Source: Akkermansiaceae bacterium UBA1315 (lineage in GTDB: Bacteria > Verrucomicrobiota > Verrucomicrobiia > Verrucomicrobiales > Akkermansiaceae). From it: a stretch of DNA of 64,000 nucleotides. A program made the translations under genes and the position numbers. Positions 42,739-51,867 of the stretch are shown piece after piece. The DNA is taken from positions 1 through 64,000 of the forward strand of contig DBTN01000009.1 in NCBI GenBank assembly GCA_002307065.1, in the 5' to 3' direction. The notes under the pieces are model-generated. The model was not told where the DNA came from. It did not search any database and saw only the letters and a program-made list of their open reading frames with translations. How positions within the stretch are numbered: position 1 is the first letter of the stretch; every line of letters starts with the position of its first letter.

Positions 42739-44265
42739 ATGATCAACCGTACCGACGAGTCTCAAGCCGGAGTGTTTGAAGAGCCAGCTCTCACCGGAGG
42801 CCGGACCCGGCAGCGAACCGGAAACGCTCAACCCAAACCTGCGGATTTCGGCATGACCGCGCCGAATCAGAAGGCGAAAAACTACGTGCTGGATACCAAC
42901 GTGTTGTTGCACGACCCCGCGGCGCTCGAGCGTTTCATGGAAAACCACCTGTGCATCCCCGTGGATGTATTGGCGGAATTGGATAAATTCAAATCCGAGC
43001 AAACCGAACGCGGAGCGAATGCCCGGCGCGTCCACCGCCGGCTGACCGAAATGTTTTCCTGCGCGAAAAAAGTCACTGAGGGCGTGCAAACCGCTCACGG
43101 CGGCACGGTGCGGTTGGTCATTTACGATCCAGCGATCTGCCCGAAAAACTCCGAACAGCTCAACCGATTTCACCGGATTTTCCCCGATCGTGAACGGGTC
43201 GACCACCGGATCCTCGCGGCCTGTTTACTATTGATGCAGTATAACAAGGCACCGGTTGTCCTGGTTACCAAAGACATCAACATGCAGCTCAAGGCGCGGT
43301 CGGTCGGCATCGAATGTCAGGATTACCTGAACGACAAAGTCGACGCGCGCGAAGTTTCGAACTACGAGGTTCGTCGTATTGAAGTCGATCCGTCCGAACT
43401 GCACCGGTTTGCCAGCACGGGTGAGCTCGCTATTTCCGAGGATCGTTATGCAGGACTGACGATCAACGAATACGTTCTTCTCGGTGCCGGCGAAAAGCAG
43501 ACGATCCCGGCCCGGCTGGCATTTGACGGTCGGTTTGTGCGTCTGAATCTCCCAGAAGTTTTAAAAATCCCGGACGGTCAATCTCTCAAGCCGCTCAACC
43601 TCGGCCAGCGCTGCTTGATCGATGCGCTGCTGAACCCCGAGATTTCGCTGGTGACCTGCTATGGCCACGCCGGAACCGGCAAAACGCTGGTCGCAGTCGC
43701 CGCCGGTTTGCACGAAATGTTCAATCGGAAATACAACGGCATCACGGTCAGCCGACCGGTTGTGGCAATGGGGGATCAGCTCGGTTTCCTTCCCGGTTCG
43801 CTCGATGAAAAAATGCGTCCCTGGTTGCAACCGATTCACGACGCATTGGATCTCTTGATGCGTCCGACGACTCCGCTCGGACCGCGCCGTAAGCAGCAGC
43901 AAAGCTCGGCGGGAGCGACGGTGGCGAAGAAACCTTACGAGCTTTTGATGGAACAAGGCATTCTCGAAATTGAGGCGCTGTGTTACATCCGCGGTCGCTC
44001 GATTCCAAACCGGTTTTTCATTCTCGACGAAGCGCAGCAACTGACACCTCAGGAAGCGAAAACGATCGTGACGCGGATGTCGCGCGATTCAAAACTCGTC
44101 CTCGTTGGGGACCCGGCGCAGATTGATAATCCGTATGTCGACAGCCGCAGCAACGGCCTCGTTTACACGCGAAACCGGTTGAAAGGTCAGCCGTTTGTCG
44201 CCCACGTCGCGCTTAATCGCGGCGAACGTTCCGAGCTTGCAGAAGCAGGTGCGCAGCTGATGTGA
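42739..44265 (+). CDS. PhoH-family ATPase with PIN domain (YlaK type)
   Basis: A 508-residue two-domain protein of the PhoH2/YlaK type. Residues ~48-185 are a PIN nuclease domain (YVLDTNVLLHDP, later RVDHRILAACLLL and LVTKDINMQLKA with acidic residues). Residues ~275-505 are a PhoH ATPase domain: GHAGTGKTLVAVAAG (Walker A), VSRPVVAMGDQLGFLPGS, FILDEAQQLTPQEAK (Walker B) and LVGDPAQID. Relatives have ATP-dependent RNA-processing activity. A strong hairpin follows the stop. Confidence 0.93.
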   Translation: MINRTDESQAGVFEEPALTGGRTRQRTGNAQPKPADFGMTAPNQKAKNYVLDTNVLLHDPAALERFMENHLCIPVDVLAELDKFKSEQTERGANARRVHRRLTEMFSCAKKVTEGVQTAHGGTVRLVIYDPAICPKNSEQLNRFHRIFPDRERVDHRILAACLLLMQYNKAPVVLVTKDINMQLKARSVGIECQDYLNDKVDAREVSNYEVRRIEVDPSELHRFASTGELAISEDRYAGLTINEYVLLGAGEKQTIPARLAFDGRFVRLNLPEVLKIPDGQSLKPLNLGQRCLIDALLNPEISLVTCYGHAGTGKTLVAVAAGLHEMFNRKYNGITVSRPVVAMGDQLGFLPGSLDEKMRPWLQPIHDALDLLMRPTTPLGPRRKQQQSSAGATVAKKPYELLMEQGILEIEALCYIRGRSIPNRFFILDEAQQLTPQEAKTIVTRMSRDSKLVLVGDPAQIDNPYVDSRSNGLVYTRNRLKGQPFVAHVALNRGERSELAEAGAQLM

Positions 44266-44277
44266 GGTTTTCCAAAC

Positions 44278-44308
44278 GAGCACGCGGAAAATTTCCGCGT
44301 GCTCTCTT
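44278..44308 (+). terminator. Hairpin terminator after the PhoH gene
   Basis: GAGCACGCGGAAA (44278-44290) pairs perfectly with TTTCCGCGTGCTC (44292-44304), followed by TCTTT. It begins 12 bases after the stop. The 13-bp stem is very stable; the innermost pairs would open as the loop. Confidence 0.75.
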
Positions 44309-44366
44309 TGGGAAAATTTTAGTGGCGTGCGTTGAGCCGCACGGAAAGAAATAGCCATTTTCCTGC

Positions 44367-45219
44367 GGGCCAAGGGTCCGAAATTCCTTAGCCCAGCCCA
44401 TCGGGCTGGGTGAAGCGTATCCGATGAATTGCGGCCCAACGGGCTGCGAAAGGGAAGTGGCGGCGTTCACCGGATTGTGTCGCCGAACCGGTATCGCCCA
44501 CCGTGGGTGGGCTATGAATTTTGAAGACGGGTTCCCCCAGGCCGTTGGCCTGGGCTAAGGGATGATGCACCTTTGGCGCAGGAAGTATTTAGTAAACCAG
44601 TATTGGCAACCGGTTTCGGTAACTGTTTTCGCCCACCTAGGTGTGCAGGAATGTGTTAACCGATCGACATAACCGTTTCGCTCGGGCCAAGGGTCCGAAA
44701 TTCATTAGCCCAGCCCATCGGGCTGGGTGAAGCGCGTCCTATGAATTGCGGCCCGACGAGCTGCGAAAGGGAAGTGGCCGCCTTCACCGGATTGTGTCGC
44801 CGAACCGGTATCGCCCACCGTGGGTGGGCTATGAATTTTGAAGACGGGTTCCCCAGGCCGTTGGCCTGGGCTAAGGGATGACGCACCTTTGGCGCAGGAA
44901 GTATTTAGTAAACCAGTAGTGGCAACCGGTTTCGGTAACTGTTTTCGCCCACCTAGGTGTGCAGGAATGTGTTAACCGATCGACATAACCGTTTCGCTCG
45001 GGCCAACGGTCCGCGATTCCTTAGCCCAGCCCATCGGGCTGGGTGAAGCGCGTCCGATGAATTGCGGCCCAACGGGCTGCGAAAGGGAAGTGGCCGACTT
45101 CACCGGATTGTGTCGCCGAACCGGTATCGCCCACCGTGGGTGGGCTATGAATTTTGAAGACGGGTTCCCCAGGCCGTTGGCCTGGGCTAAGGGATGATGC
45201 ACCTTTGGCGCAGGAAGAC
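44367..45219. repeat. Tandem array of 316-bp hairpin-rich repeats
   Basis: Two full units and a partial third (starts at 44367, 44684 and 45000) are nearly identical; unit 1 is one base longer because of an extra C. Each unit is packed with small palindromes: a CCCAGCC/GGCTGGG hairpin, GCCCACCGTGGGTGGGC, CCAGGCCGTTGGCCTGG and CCCACCTAGGTG. Short minus-strand frames inside repeat with the unit (44388-44570, 44656-44886, 44972-45202) and are products of the repeat, not independent genes. No transposase or terminal attachment site is visible. It ends 15 bases from the next gene's stop. Confidence 0.9.
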
Positions 45220-45233
45220 GAAAAGCGTGAGCT

Positions 45234-45806
45234 TTAGAGCGAACGGGCGATTTCGCGGGCGAGGCGAGCGAGGGCTTCGTTCATCGCGGCGGTGCGGTTC
45301 GATAATGTCGCATCGTCAGGTCCGGCGGAAATCTGGGTGCGGAAGGAGCGAGTGGACGCGACTCGGCCATGAACCGGCTGCAGTTTCCACGTGCACTGGA
45401 GCGTGACGTAACCGGATGCGTCTGGCTCAAATTGGGTGACCCGGATTTCCAGCAGCGTGGTGTAATCCATGGTGACGAAATTTTCGACCGGTTGGATGTT
45501 GAGCGAACCGGTCAGGCGGCTGAGATTTTGAGATAAAACGCGGGAAAACGCGGCGTCGAGCGGCTCGGCCCAGAGGTGATAGGGATTCATCTGGAGCTGA
45601 CCTTTTTCACTGCGTGCGACGAGTTGCTCGCGATCGAGGTAACTGGGCAACGAGGGCCGGGCGATGGCGATCGAAGGCGTCGAAGCGGTCAACGGCCGAT
45701 CCGAAATCACGGGATCGAGGATGTGACTGATCGAAGTGTCTTTGACCGGTTTGAGCACGCTGCAGCCGGTGAGAAGGAGGGGCAAAAGGAGGAGGAGTTT
45801 TTTCAT
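45234..45806 (-). CDS. PqiC-like ABC-transport auxiliary lipoprotein
   Basis: A 190-residue lipoprotein, the last gene of a four-gene lipid-transport operon. The signal peptide KKLLLLLPLLLTGC ends at a clear lipobox (Cys ~15). The mature part has the PqiC/ABC_trans_aux pattern (SIAIARPSLPSYLDREQLV, LQMNPYHLWAEPLDAAFSRVLSQNLS, in parts). PqiC-type proteins sit at the outer membrane and receive the MCE-protein tube. It overlaps the MlaD-type gene by four bases. Confidence 0.87.
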   Translation of the reverse strand: MKKLLLLLPLLLTGCSVLKPVKDTSISHILDPVISDRPLTASTPSIAIARPSLPSYLDREQLVARSEKGQLQMNPYHLWAEPLDAAFSRVLSQNLSRLTGSLNIQPVENFVTMDYTTLLEIRVTQFEPDASGYVTLQCTWKLQPVHGRVASTRSFRTQISAGPDDATLSNRTAAMNEALARLAREIARSL

Positions 45807-46813
45807 TCGGGCAGGGCCTTTCCGGAAATGAGAGAGTTCGGGTTTTGTTTGAGATCGTTCGAAAGTTCCTTGATCGCGCGTGAGGCGCGCTCGGTTTCCT
45901 GGAGGACGTTTTGCAGGCGCAGCAGTACGGGCGCGCGCGGGTTCGATAGGTTGGAAAGTTCCTGAGCGGCCGCGTCGATTTTTGCGATTCCGGCGTTGGC
46001 GCTGACGATGACCGCATTGAGATCTGCGACGAGCGGATCAATCCCGGCGTTTGCCTTCGCGGCCAGTTGGTCGATTTGGACGAGCGCTTTATCGAGATTT
46101 TCCACGGCGGAAACGAGCTTGTCGTTGCTGGTGATGACGCGGATGTCTTCGGTGATGCCGACGACGTTGTCGTTGATCTGTTTAAAGTTCAGCTCGCGAA
46201 TCTGTGCGTTCGCGCTGACGAGGACGTCGCGGAGTTCTTTGACCACTCCTTCGACATCGAGCGCGTTGATTTTTTTCAATCCGTCGGAAATTCCGGCGAT
46301 GAGTTCGTCCATTTCCGTGGGGATCGTGGGGACGACGGGGATCTTCGGTTTGCGGCGTGTTTCGTAAACAAAGCCGGGGGAATTCGGCACGATGTCGAAT
46401 TCGATATAAAGCTGACCGGTGAGAAGGCTCTGCTGCTTCATGCCGGCGCGGAGGCCTTCTTTGACGGCTTTTTCCACGCCCTCGTGGGTGGAAAAGTCGA
46501 TGCCGCCTTCACCTTCCCGGCTGACGAGGCGGAGTTCTTTTTCTCCGAGATCGACGACGACGGGGATGATTTTTCGGTTTTCTGCGACGTCGATGAGGAC
46601 GTTGATCGATCTCACCGTTCCGATGCGGACTCCACCAAAACGGACGTCCGAGCCGACTTGGAGGCCGTTGGCGCTTTTGTCGAAAAACAGCAGGACGCTG
46701 TAGGTTTTTTCAAAATATTTCCCCGCGCCAAAAAGCATGATGGCGAGGCCGATAATGAGGAGGCCGACGAGGGTGAATCCGCCAATCAGGGCGGGGCTGG
46801 CTTTTTTGCTCAT
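45803..46813 (-). CDS. MlaD/MCE-domain lipid transport protein
   Basis: A 336-residue periplasmic protein anchored by one N-terminal helix (GGFTLVGLLIIGLAIMLFGAG, ~11-31). Residues ~38-140 form one MCE domain (YSVLLFFDKSANGLQVGSDVRFGGVRIGTV, in parts), including a long insertion and LLTGQLYIEFDI. Residues ~170-330 are helical, predicted to form a tunnel or needle carrying phospholipid across the periplasm. It overlaps both neighbours by four bases. Confidence 0.92.
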   Translation of the reverse strand: MSKKASPALIGGFTLVGLLIIGLAIMLFGAGKYFEKTYSVLLFFDKSANGLQVGSDVRFGGVRIGTVRSINVLIDVAENRKIIPVVVDLGEKELRLVSREGEGGIDFSTHEGVEKAVKEGLRAGMKQQSLLTGQLYIEFDIVPNSPGFVYETRRKPKIPVVPTIPTEMDELIAGISDGLKKINALDVEGVVKELRDVLVSANAQIRELNFKQINDNVVGITEDIRVITSNDKLVSAVENLDKALVQIDQLAAKANAGIDPLVADLNAVIVSANAGIAKIDAAAQELSNLSNPRAPVLLRLQNVLQETERASRAIKELSNDLKQNPNSLISGKALPE

Positions 46814-47604
46814 GGCTTGGATTCTTCGGTGGAGGTTTCAGGTTCGCCGCGGCGGAGGAAAAGCCGGACCGCCGGATTTTCCGAATGATCGCGAAGGGAA
46901 GAGGGATCGCCAAGGGCGCCCTGGGTGCGAGTGCGAGTATCGAGAAAGATGGAATTGTTCGCGACGGTGAAAATGCTGGCCAGTTCGTGAGTCACGATCA
47001 CGACGGTCGATCCAAGACTGTCGCGAAGGCGGAGAATCAAGTCGTCGAGTCGGCGTGAGCTGAGCGGATCCAGGCCAGCGCCCGGTTCGTCGAGGAACAG
47101 AATATCGGGATCGAGGGCCATCGCGCGGGCGATCCCGGCACGTTTGTTCATGCCGCCGCTGACTTGGGATGGATAGTAGTCTTCGTATCCGGAAAGACCG
47201 ACGAGTGCGAGTTTGTAGGAAACGAGATCGCGGACGGCTTTTGCATTGAGGTCGGTATTTTCCTCGATCGGCAGGGCGACATTTTCCGCCAGAGTGAGGG
47301 ATGACCAAAGCGCGCCGGATTGATACATGACGCCAAACCGGTGGATGAAATTGCCCCGTTTCTCCGGATCGGTCGCGGTGAAATTTTCTCCATCGTAGAA
47401 AACCTCGCCTTTCGCCGGTTCACGCAGGCCGATGAGGTGGCGGAGCAGGGTGCTTTTCCCACAACCGCTACCGCCCATGATCACGAAGATATCTTTTTCG
47501 TTGATGTCGAAATTCAGGTCCTTCATCACGACGAAGGATCCATAAGCCATCGTGAGATCGCGGACGGAAATTTTCGCAGTCGGTTTTTCGGAAGATTCGG
47601 CCAT
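46810..47604 (-). CDS. MlaF-type ABC transporter ATP-binding protein
   Basis: The 264-residue ATPase of the Mla-type phospholipid transporter. All motifs are intact: Walker A GGSGCGKSTLLRH (~44-56), Q-loop VMYQSGALWSSLTL typical of MlaF, signature SGGMNKRAGIARA, Walker B ILFLDEPGAGLDP and the switch His in VTHELAS. A C-terminal extension (~235-264) may contact the partner. It overlaps the MlaD-type gene and lies 3 bases after the permease gene. Confidence 0.95.
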   Translation of the reverse strand: MAESSEKPTAKISVRDLTMAYGSFVVMKDLNFDINEKDIFVIMGGSGCGKSTLLRHLIGLREPAKGEVFYDGENFTATDPEKRGNFIHRFGVMYQSGALWSSLTLAENVALPIEENTDLNAKAVRDLVSYKLALVGLSGYEDYYPSQVSGGMNKRAGIARAMALDPDILFLDEPGAGLDPLSSRRLDDLILRLRDSLGSTVVIVTHELASIFTVANNSIFLDTRTRTQGALGDPSSLRDHSENPAVRLFLRRGEPETSTEESKP

Positions 47605-47607
47605 GGT

Positions 47608-48747
47608 TTAGATTCCGAGGACGGTGAAAATGACGGCGAATGCCGAATCGAGCACGATGACGGTGGTGATCGAGGCCACGACTGCGCGGGTGGTGGCCTG
47701 GCCAACGGCCGCGGAGGAATTTCCAGCCTGCATGCCTTGGAGGCAACCGGCGATGGCGATGGCCGCACCAAAAAAGAAGCTTTTGAACACGCCGAGTGAA
47801 GCCGTCGTGAGATCGACCGCGTTGATCGTCTGATTCCAATACAGAACCGGTGGGATGCCGCTCATGACCCCGACAATCATGCCGCCGAGGATGCCAACGA
47901 CATTGGCGTAAACCGTGAGAATCGGCATCATGATCACCAGTGCCATCAACCGTGGCAGGACCAGGAAATCGAAAGGATCAAATCCGAACGTTCGCAACGC
48001 ATCGACTTCCTCGTTCGCCTTCATGCTGCCGATGTGCGCGGCGAAGGCGGCACCGGTTCGTCCGCTCATGATGATCGCGGTCATGACCACGCCCATTTCC
48101 CGAACCATGGCGAGGGCGACCAGATCTGCGACGTAAATCCCCGCGCCGAAATCGCTGAGCTGCACATTGCCGACGAAAGCGAGAATCAGGCCGATGAGAA
48201 AGCTGATGAGCGAAACGATGGGCAGCGCCTGCACGCCGGATTCCTGAACGGTCATCCAAAAATCGCCTCTGCGAAATTTCGCCCGACCGGTGAAAAAGCG
48301 GCCCACCGAAAGAATCGACTGGCCGACGAATTCGTTGAGCACGCGTACGTTTTCCCAAACGGCGAGGGTGATTTGCCCGAGTTTTTTCAGCTCGGAAGGT
48401 TGCGATGTCTTATCCCGGGCTTCGCTTTCCTCCGGTACTGCAAGCGCGAGCTCCATCAGCCCGCGAAGATTGTCCGGCAGTCCATCAAACGAGGCGGATC
48501 CGGATTTTTGTCCGCCATCGACCGGTTTCGCAAGGTCTCGCAAATGAGCGAGGAGAAAGGCAGGCAGCGTCGAATCGAACAGACCGAGATCTTCTGTGAG
48601 ATATCGATCCGGGGCTTGGGATGGCGACTCACCATCCACCTTGGGTGCTGGGCCGTCCCGATGCCAGTCACCACTGAGCTTCAGAACGACCTCTCCGTTT
48701 TCCTGCGTCCAGGACGCGAGGGGAGCGATGGGGTCGCGGGCGGCCAT
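47608..48747 (-). CDS. MlaE-type permease with N-terminal STAS-like extension
   Basis: A 379-residue permease. Residues ~130-379 are a typical MlaE domain: VQESGVQALPIVSLISFLIGLILAF, MVREMGVVMTAIIMSGRTGAAFAAHIGSMKANEEVDAL and the C-terminal GVFKSFFFGAAIA (in parts). Residues ~1-125 are extra; EVVLKLSGDWHRDG and later helices resemble a STAS fold such as MlaB, which is a separate subunit in E. coli. I chose ATG 48747; a TTG lies six codons upstream. Confidence 0.9.
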   Translation of the reverse strand: MAARDPIAPLASWTQENGEVVLKLSGDWHRDGPAPKVDGESPSQAPDRYLTEDLGLFDSTLPAFLLAHLRDLAKPVDGGQKSGSASFDGLPDNLRGLMELALAVPEESEARDKTSQPSELKKLGQITLAVWENVRVLNEFVGQSILSVGRFFTGRAKFRRGDFWMTVQESGVQALPIVSLISFLIGLILAFVGNVQLSDFGAGIYVADLVALAMVREMGVVMTAIIMSGRTGAAFAAHIGSMKANEEVDALRTFGFDPFDFLVLPRLMALVIMMPILTVYANVVGILGGMIVGVMSGIPPVLYWNQTINAVDLTTASLGVFKSFFFGAAIAIAGCLQGMQAGNSSAAVGQATTRAVVASITTVIVLDSAFAVIFTVLGI

Positions 48748-48879
48748 GACCTGAGTTTGGCTCAAATTTTTTCAACAGACAAGGCCGCTTTGCACGCCAG
48801 AATTCCGGTTAGAAAAACCGGGTGGCACAAGCGGGCAACACGTTGACAGGCTGCCGGGAAGGCCTTTTACTGCCTGCCA

Positions 48880-49458
48880 ATGAGCGCTTGCCTATGGTTA
48901 CTTACCCTCGTGGTGGCGTTTGCGTCGTGGGGTTGCGGCGCGTTCCAGCAAGCTCCCACTTGGCAATCCGCCGTCACCCGGCAGTCGACTCAACTCGGCT
49001 ATCGGAACTGGATCGTCATCGCCGAAGCTTCGTTTCCGGCGCACAGTCGTCATGGCGTCCGGCAGGTCAACGCGACGGAGGACGTTCCGGAGGTGCTCGA
49101 TTATGTGTTGAACACGCTTGAGCAGACTCAACACGTGCGGCCTCAGATTTATCTCACCCGTGAGCTGCGATCGGTGGAAAACGATTTCGCCCCAGGAATT
49201 GAAGATCTGCGGAAAAAACTCAAAATTTCCCTCCACGGGCACGAACCGACTGAGCTCGATCAGCAGTCGCTGCTGACGCTTTTGGAAGATGCGAATCGGA
49301 ATTTTGAAGTTTTGGTGATCCGCACGCCGACTGCGCTTCCCTATTCCTCCGTTTTCCTCGAACTTCAGCCCGGCTATTGGGACGCCGAGTCTGAAACTCG
49401 ACTTCGCGAACGCATCGAACGCGAGCGCCTTGATCGCCTCCGCCGCCCTTATCCTTGA
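48880..49458 (+). CDS. Lipoprotein with RbsD/FucU-like domain
   Basis: A 192-residue protein with a signal peptide ending in a lipobox-like ASWGC (Cys ~19). The mature part resembles the RbsD/FucU sugar mutarotase fold: LGYRNWIVIAEASFPA, then EVLDYVLNTLEQTQHVRPQIYLTREL (in parts) and APGIEDLRKKL. RbsD and FucU are cytoplasmic, so an exported version would be unusual; the similarity is by eye. The stop overlaps the next gene's TTG start. Confidence 0.72.
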   Translation: MSACLWLLTLVVAFASWGCGAFQQAPTWQSAVTRQSTQLGYRNWIVIAEASFPAHSRHGVRQVNATEDVPEVLDYVLNTLEQTQHVRPQIYLTRELRSVENDFAPGIEDLRKKLKISLHGHEPTELDQQSLLTLLEDANRNFEVLVIRTPTALPYSSVFLELQPGYWDAESETRLRERIERERLDRLRRPYP

Positions 49459-49766
49459 CGAGATTATCCATTCCTGTGAGCCGTAAAGACGAAGAAATCC
49501 GCAATGAACGCGAAAACGCCTGGATTGGCGATGCCGTGCTCGCCCTGTTCGCCCGCCAATTCGTTCTTCGGGAACGTCACGTCATGGATGGCGTTTGGTT
49601 TACCAAGCTGACCTCGAACGGCTTCCTGAGTGCTTTTGGAAATCCAACGCGCGTCGAGGCATCGATCGGAAAACTGTATCTCGAAGGAGGTCTTGAAGCC
49701 GCTTTTGCCTGGATGGAAGCGGAGCTGGTCCCGCTGTTCCGCAAGCAGATGGCGAATCAGTCGTAA
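49455..49766 (+). CDS. Minimal RNase III-domain protein (MrnC-like)
   Basis: A 103-residue protein consisting of little more than an RNase III catalytic domain without a double-stranded RNA-binding domain. [16 protein letters not shown] matches the signature GDAVL with the metal-binding Asp, and [17 protein letters not shown] matches the second acidic motif. Mini-III enzymes of this kind process 23S rRNA ends. TTG 49455 overlaps the previous stop; GTG 49476 is an alternative. It converges with the ferredoxin gene by 10 bases. Confidence 0.8.
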   Translation: MTRLSIPVSRKDEEIRNERENAWIGDAVLALFARQFVLRERHVMDGVWFTKLTSNGFLSAFGNPTRVEASIGKLYLEGGLEAAFAWMEAELVPLFRKQMANQS

Positions 49767-50143
49767 GCGGCTCGCTGGTTGTGTTTCAGATCGTTGCTCG
49801 CGAAGGCGAAGTCTTCAACGACTTTGCCGCCGATCAAATGCTCTTGGATAATCCGCTCCAAAACCGGCGGCGTACACGAGTGATACCAAATTCCTTCCGG
49901 GTAAACGACAGCGACCGGGCCTTGCAGGCAAACGCGTAGGCAATTCGCTTTCGTTCGAAAAACCGACGGATTTTTCCCGGTTGCCAGGCCGAGTTCCTTG
50001 AGGCGTGCTTTCAGAAATTCCCACGCTTCCAAACCGGTTTCCGTGGCACAACACTTCGCTTCAGAAGGCCCCGCGCAGAGGAAAATATGGCGGTCGATTT
50101 TTTCGATGCCGAGGGATTCGACGCTGGAGCGGAGGGTGTTCAT
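49757..50143 (-). CDS. Thioredoxin-like [2Fe-2S] ferredoxin
   Basis: A 128-residue electron-transfer protein of the thioredoxin-fold ferredoxin type. Cluster ligands are visible as [13 protein letters not shown] near residues 21-32 and [19 protein letters not shown] near 66-80, the C-x(n)-C...C-x3-C pattern of this group. The end of the protein ([21 protein letters not shown], in parts) is also conserved. Its redox partner is not identifiable. Confidence 0.88.
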   Translation of the reverse strand: MNTLRSSVESLGIEKIDRHIFLCAGPSEAKCCATETGLEAWEFLKARLKELGLATGKNPSVFRTKANCLRVCLQGPVAVVYPEGIWYHSCTPPVLERIIQEHLIGGKVVEDFAFASNDLKHNQRAAYD

Positions 50144-50221
50144 TTTTCAAAAATAGGTCTTCGACGGAACTTGTAACGAGCGGAAAATTCTGTTTGAAAC
50201 TCACGCGTGCTGGTTTCGAAC

Positions 50222-51205
50222 GTGATAAAAAGATTATTTCCTGCGCTGGTGGCCACCGTGTTCGCGACGGGTGCCTGCGGGCAGACAAAAACCGCGAATG
50301 AGCGGATTTTTCAACTTCAGAATCCCGAAGGAAAAGTCCTGGCCGCATCCCTTCTGGAAGTGGGTGACCGAACGGTGAAACTCAAGATCAAGGATCGGGT
50401 TCTTTCGACGACTTGGGATAAATTCGACGTAAAGCATCATGCGACGTTTGAGGATTTTCGAAAATACCAGCTTCAGCCGTTCGACCTGAATCAACTTGCG
50501 GATCCCGCTCCAGAGATCCAACCGGGAAAAATCATCGAAGTGGCGATGCCCGATTTGGAAAAAGACGCTGCTTCCCAACCCGCAGGTTACACGCTCCGTG
50601 TTCCGGAGAATTATCATCCTTGGAAATCCACTCCATTGATCGTCTGGTTCGCCGGCGGCAGGGGTTCTCGTGACGTGAATCAAGCGATTCCGTTGGTCGA
50701 CCCAAAAGAATTTCTCATTGTTTGTATCCCTTACCCGGAATCTGAACCCCGCCCGTTGCTCGCCGTGGAGGAGGGTCGTGGCAGCACTCGTTTGTGGGCC
50801 TACCATCGGCCGATGCTGGAGGATTTGAAGAAACGCGTACCAAATATCAGCCCGGACCTGCGGATTGCAGACGGAATGAGCAATGGAGCGCATACCGTCG
50901 GCAGCTACCTTGGAGAAGGCATCAAGGAATTCACCCGTTTTTTTGATACGTTTTTACTGATCGAAGGCGGCTCAAGCATTTCTCGCGAGTACGACGGAAT
51001 CTGCGGAAAAAGAATTTATCACGCATGGGGCACGATGGGAAGTCGGCCAGCCTACGCGGCGCCGATCAACGAACGTTTAAAAGGCGAAAAAGCCGATGTC
51101 ACCGACGCGCCGATGCAGGGCGTCGACCACGATTTCCCGTCGCAGGAAAAAGCGAAATGCAAAAGCTGGATCCTAGCCCTCCATCCGAAGCCGTCAGCGC
51201 CTTAG
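50222..51205 (+). CDS. Exported alpha/beta hydrolase with SHD1-like N-domain
   Basis: A 327-residue exported protein. GTG 50222 gives a signal peptide (KRLFPALVATVFATGACG), possibly lipidated at the Cys; GTG 50207 is an alternative. Residues ~28-85 (FQLQNPEGKVLAASLLEV, RVLSTTWDKFDVKH) resemble an SLA1-homology SHD1 domain, common in Verrucomicrobia and Planctomycetes exported proteins. Residues ~115-327 are hydrolase-like, with the nucleophile elbow DGMSNGAH and a His in GVDHDFPS. The substrate is unknown. Confidence 0.72.
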   Translation: MIKRLFPALVATVFATGACGQTKTANERIFQLQNPEGKVLAASLLEVGDRTVKLKIKDRVLSTTWDKFDVKHHATFEDFRKYQLQPFDLNQLADPAPEIQPGKIIEVAMPDLEKDAASQPAGYTLRVPENYHPWKSTPLIVWFAGGRGSRDVNQAIPLVDPKEFLIVCIPYPESEPRPLLAVEEGRGSTRLWAYHRPMLEDLKKRVPNISPDLRIADGMSNGAHTVGSYLGEGIKEFTRFFDTFLLIEGGSSISREYDGICGKRIYHAWGTMGSRPAYAAPINERLKGEKADVTDAPMQGVDHDFPSQEKAKCKSWILALHPKPSAP

Positions 51206-51222
51206 AATGCCTCCGCTGTGAA

Positions 51223-51867
51223 TCAAGAAATCCGGCTGTCGAGCTGGAAGGTCTGGCCGGAAGTATGAGGCAGCGAGTGGTGAAGGAAATAAATGAAGCG
51301 GGCGACGGCCTCGGGAGTGTTGAACCGGTTGAGCGAGTGGGCTGCCAGGATTTCCGCCCGGCGTTTTTCCGTGACATTTTCAGTCATCCGAGTTTCAAGA
51401 AATCCTGGAAGGATGGCGTTCACCCGGATGTTCGCATCCCCATTTTCCTGGGCCAATGAAGCGGTGAGGCCAAGAAGCGCGGCTTTCGCGGTTGCGTAGG
51501 CGACTTGGCCAATGGGTGGATGAAGCGCGGAAAAGCTGGAGATGAAAACGATGTGACCGGCTCGTTGTTTCCGCATTTGCGGCAAAACGGCGCGAGCACA
51601 GGCCACAGCGGATTTGTAGTTCACGGCAAAGACTTCGTCCCACGACGACTCATCAAGGCGGCTCAGCGGGGCGTCACACGTGATTCCGGCGGCGCAGATC
51701 AACAGATCGACCGGCCGATTTTCGAAGTATCGAGAAATACCGGAAATCTCGCGCAGATCGAGGTGCTGTTTCCCCAAACTTTCCACTGCGGTTTCGGCTC
51801 CATGAAACGCGGTGGAAATCGCGCGGCCCAGCCCTCCGGTTCCGCCGGTGATGACGATGTGACTCAT
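51223..51867 (-). CDS. Short-chain dehydrogenase/reductase, FabG-like
   Basis: A 214-residue SDR. The cofactor loop is VITGGTGGLGRAI (~5-17), then DLLICAAGITCDAP, the catalytic Ser in VFISSFSALHPPIGQVAYATAKAAL (in parts; Ser, YxxxK present) and the closing NAILPGFLETRMT. It is slightly short for the family. I chose ATG 51867; the open frame extends to 52014 with no domain signal. Substrate is unknown. It converges with the hydrolase gene. Confidence 0.87.
   Translation of the reverse strand: MSHIVITGGTGGLGRAISTAFHGAETAVESLGKQHLDLREISGISRYFENRPVDLLICAAGITCDAPLSRLDESSWDEVFAVNYKSAVACARAVLPQMRKQRAGHIVFISSFSALHPPIGQVAYATAKAALLGLTASLAQENGDANIRVNAILPGFLETRMTENVTEKRRAEILAAHSLNRFNTPEAVARFIYFLHHSLPHTSGQTFQLDSRIS

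Noticed and set aside
44388..45202. Short minus-strand frames repeated in each array unit
   Set aside because: They recur with the repeat unit and their sequence follows its hairpins, so they are repeat by-products rather than genes.
44367..45219. CRISPR array
   Set aside because: Units are 316 bp and nearly identical throughout, without short repeats separated by unique spacers, and no cas genes are present.
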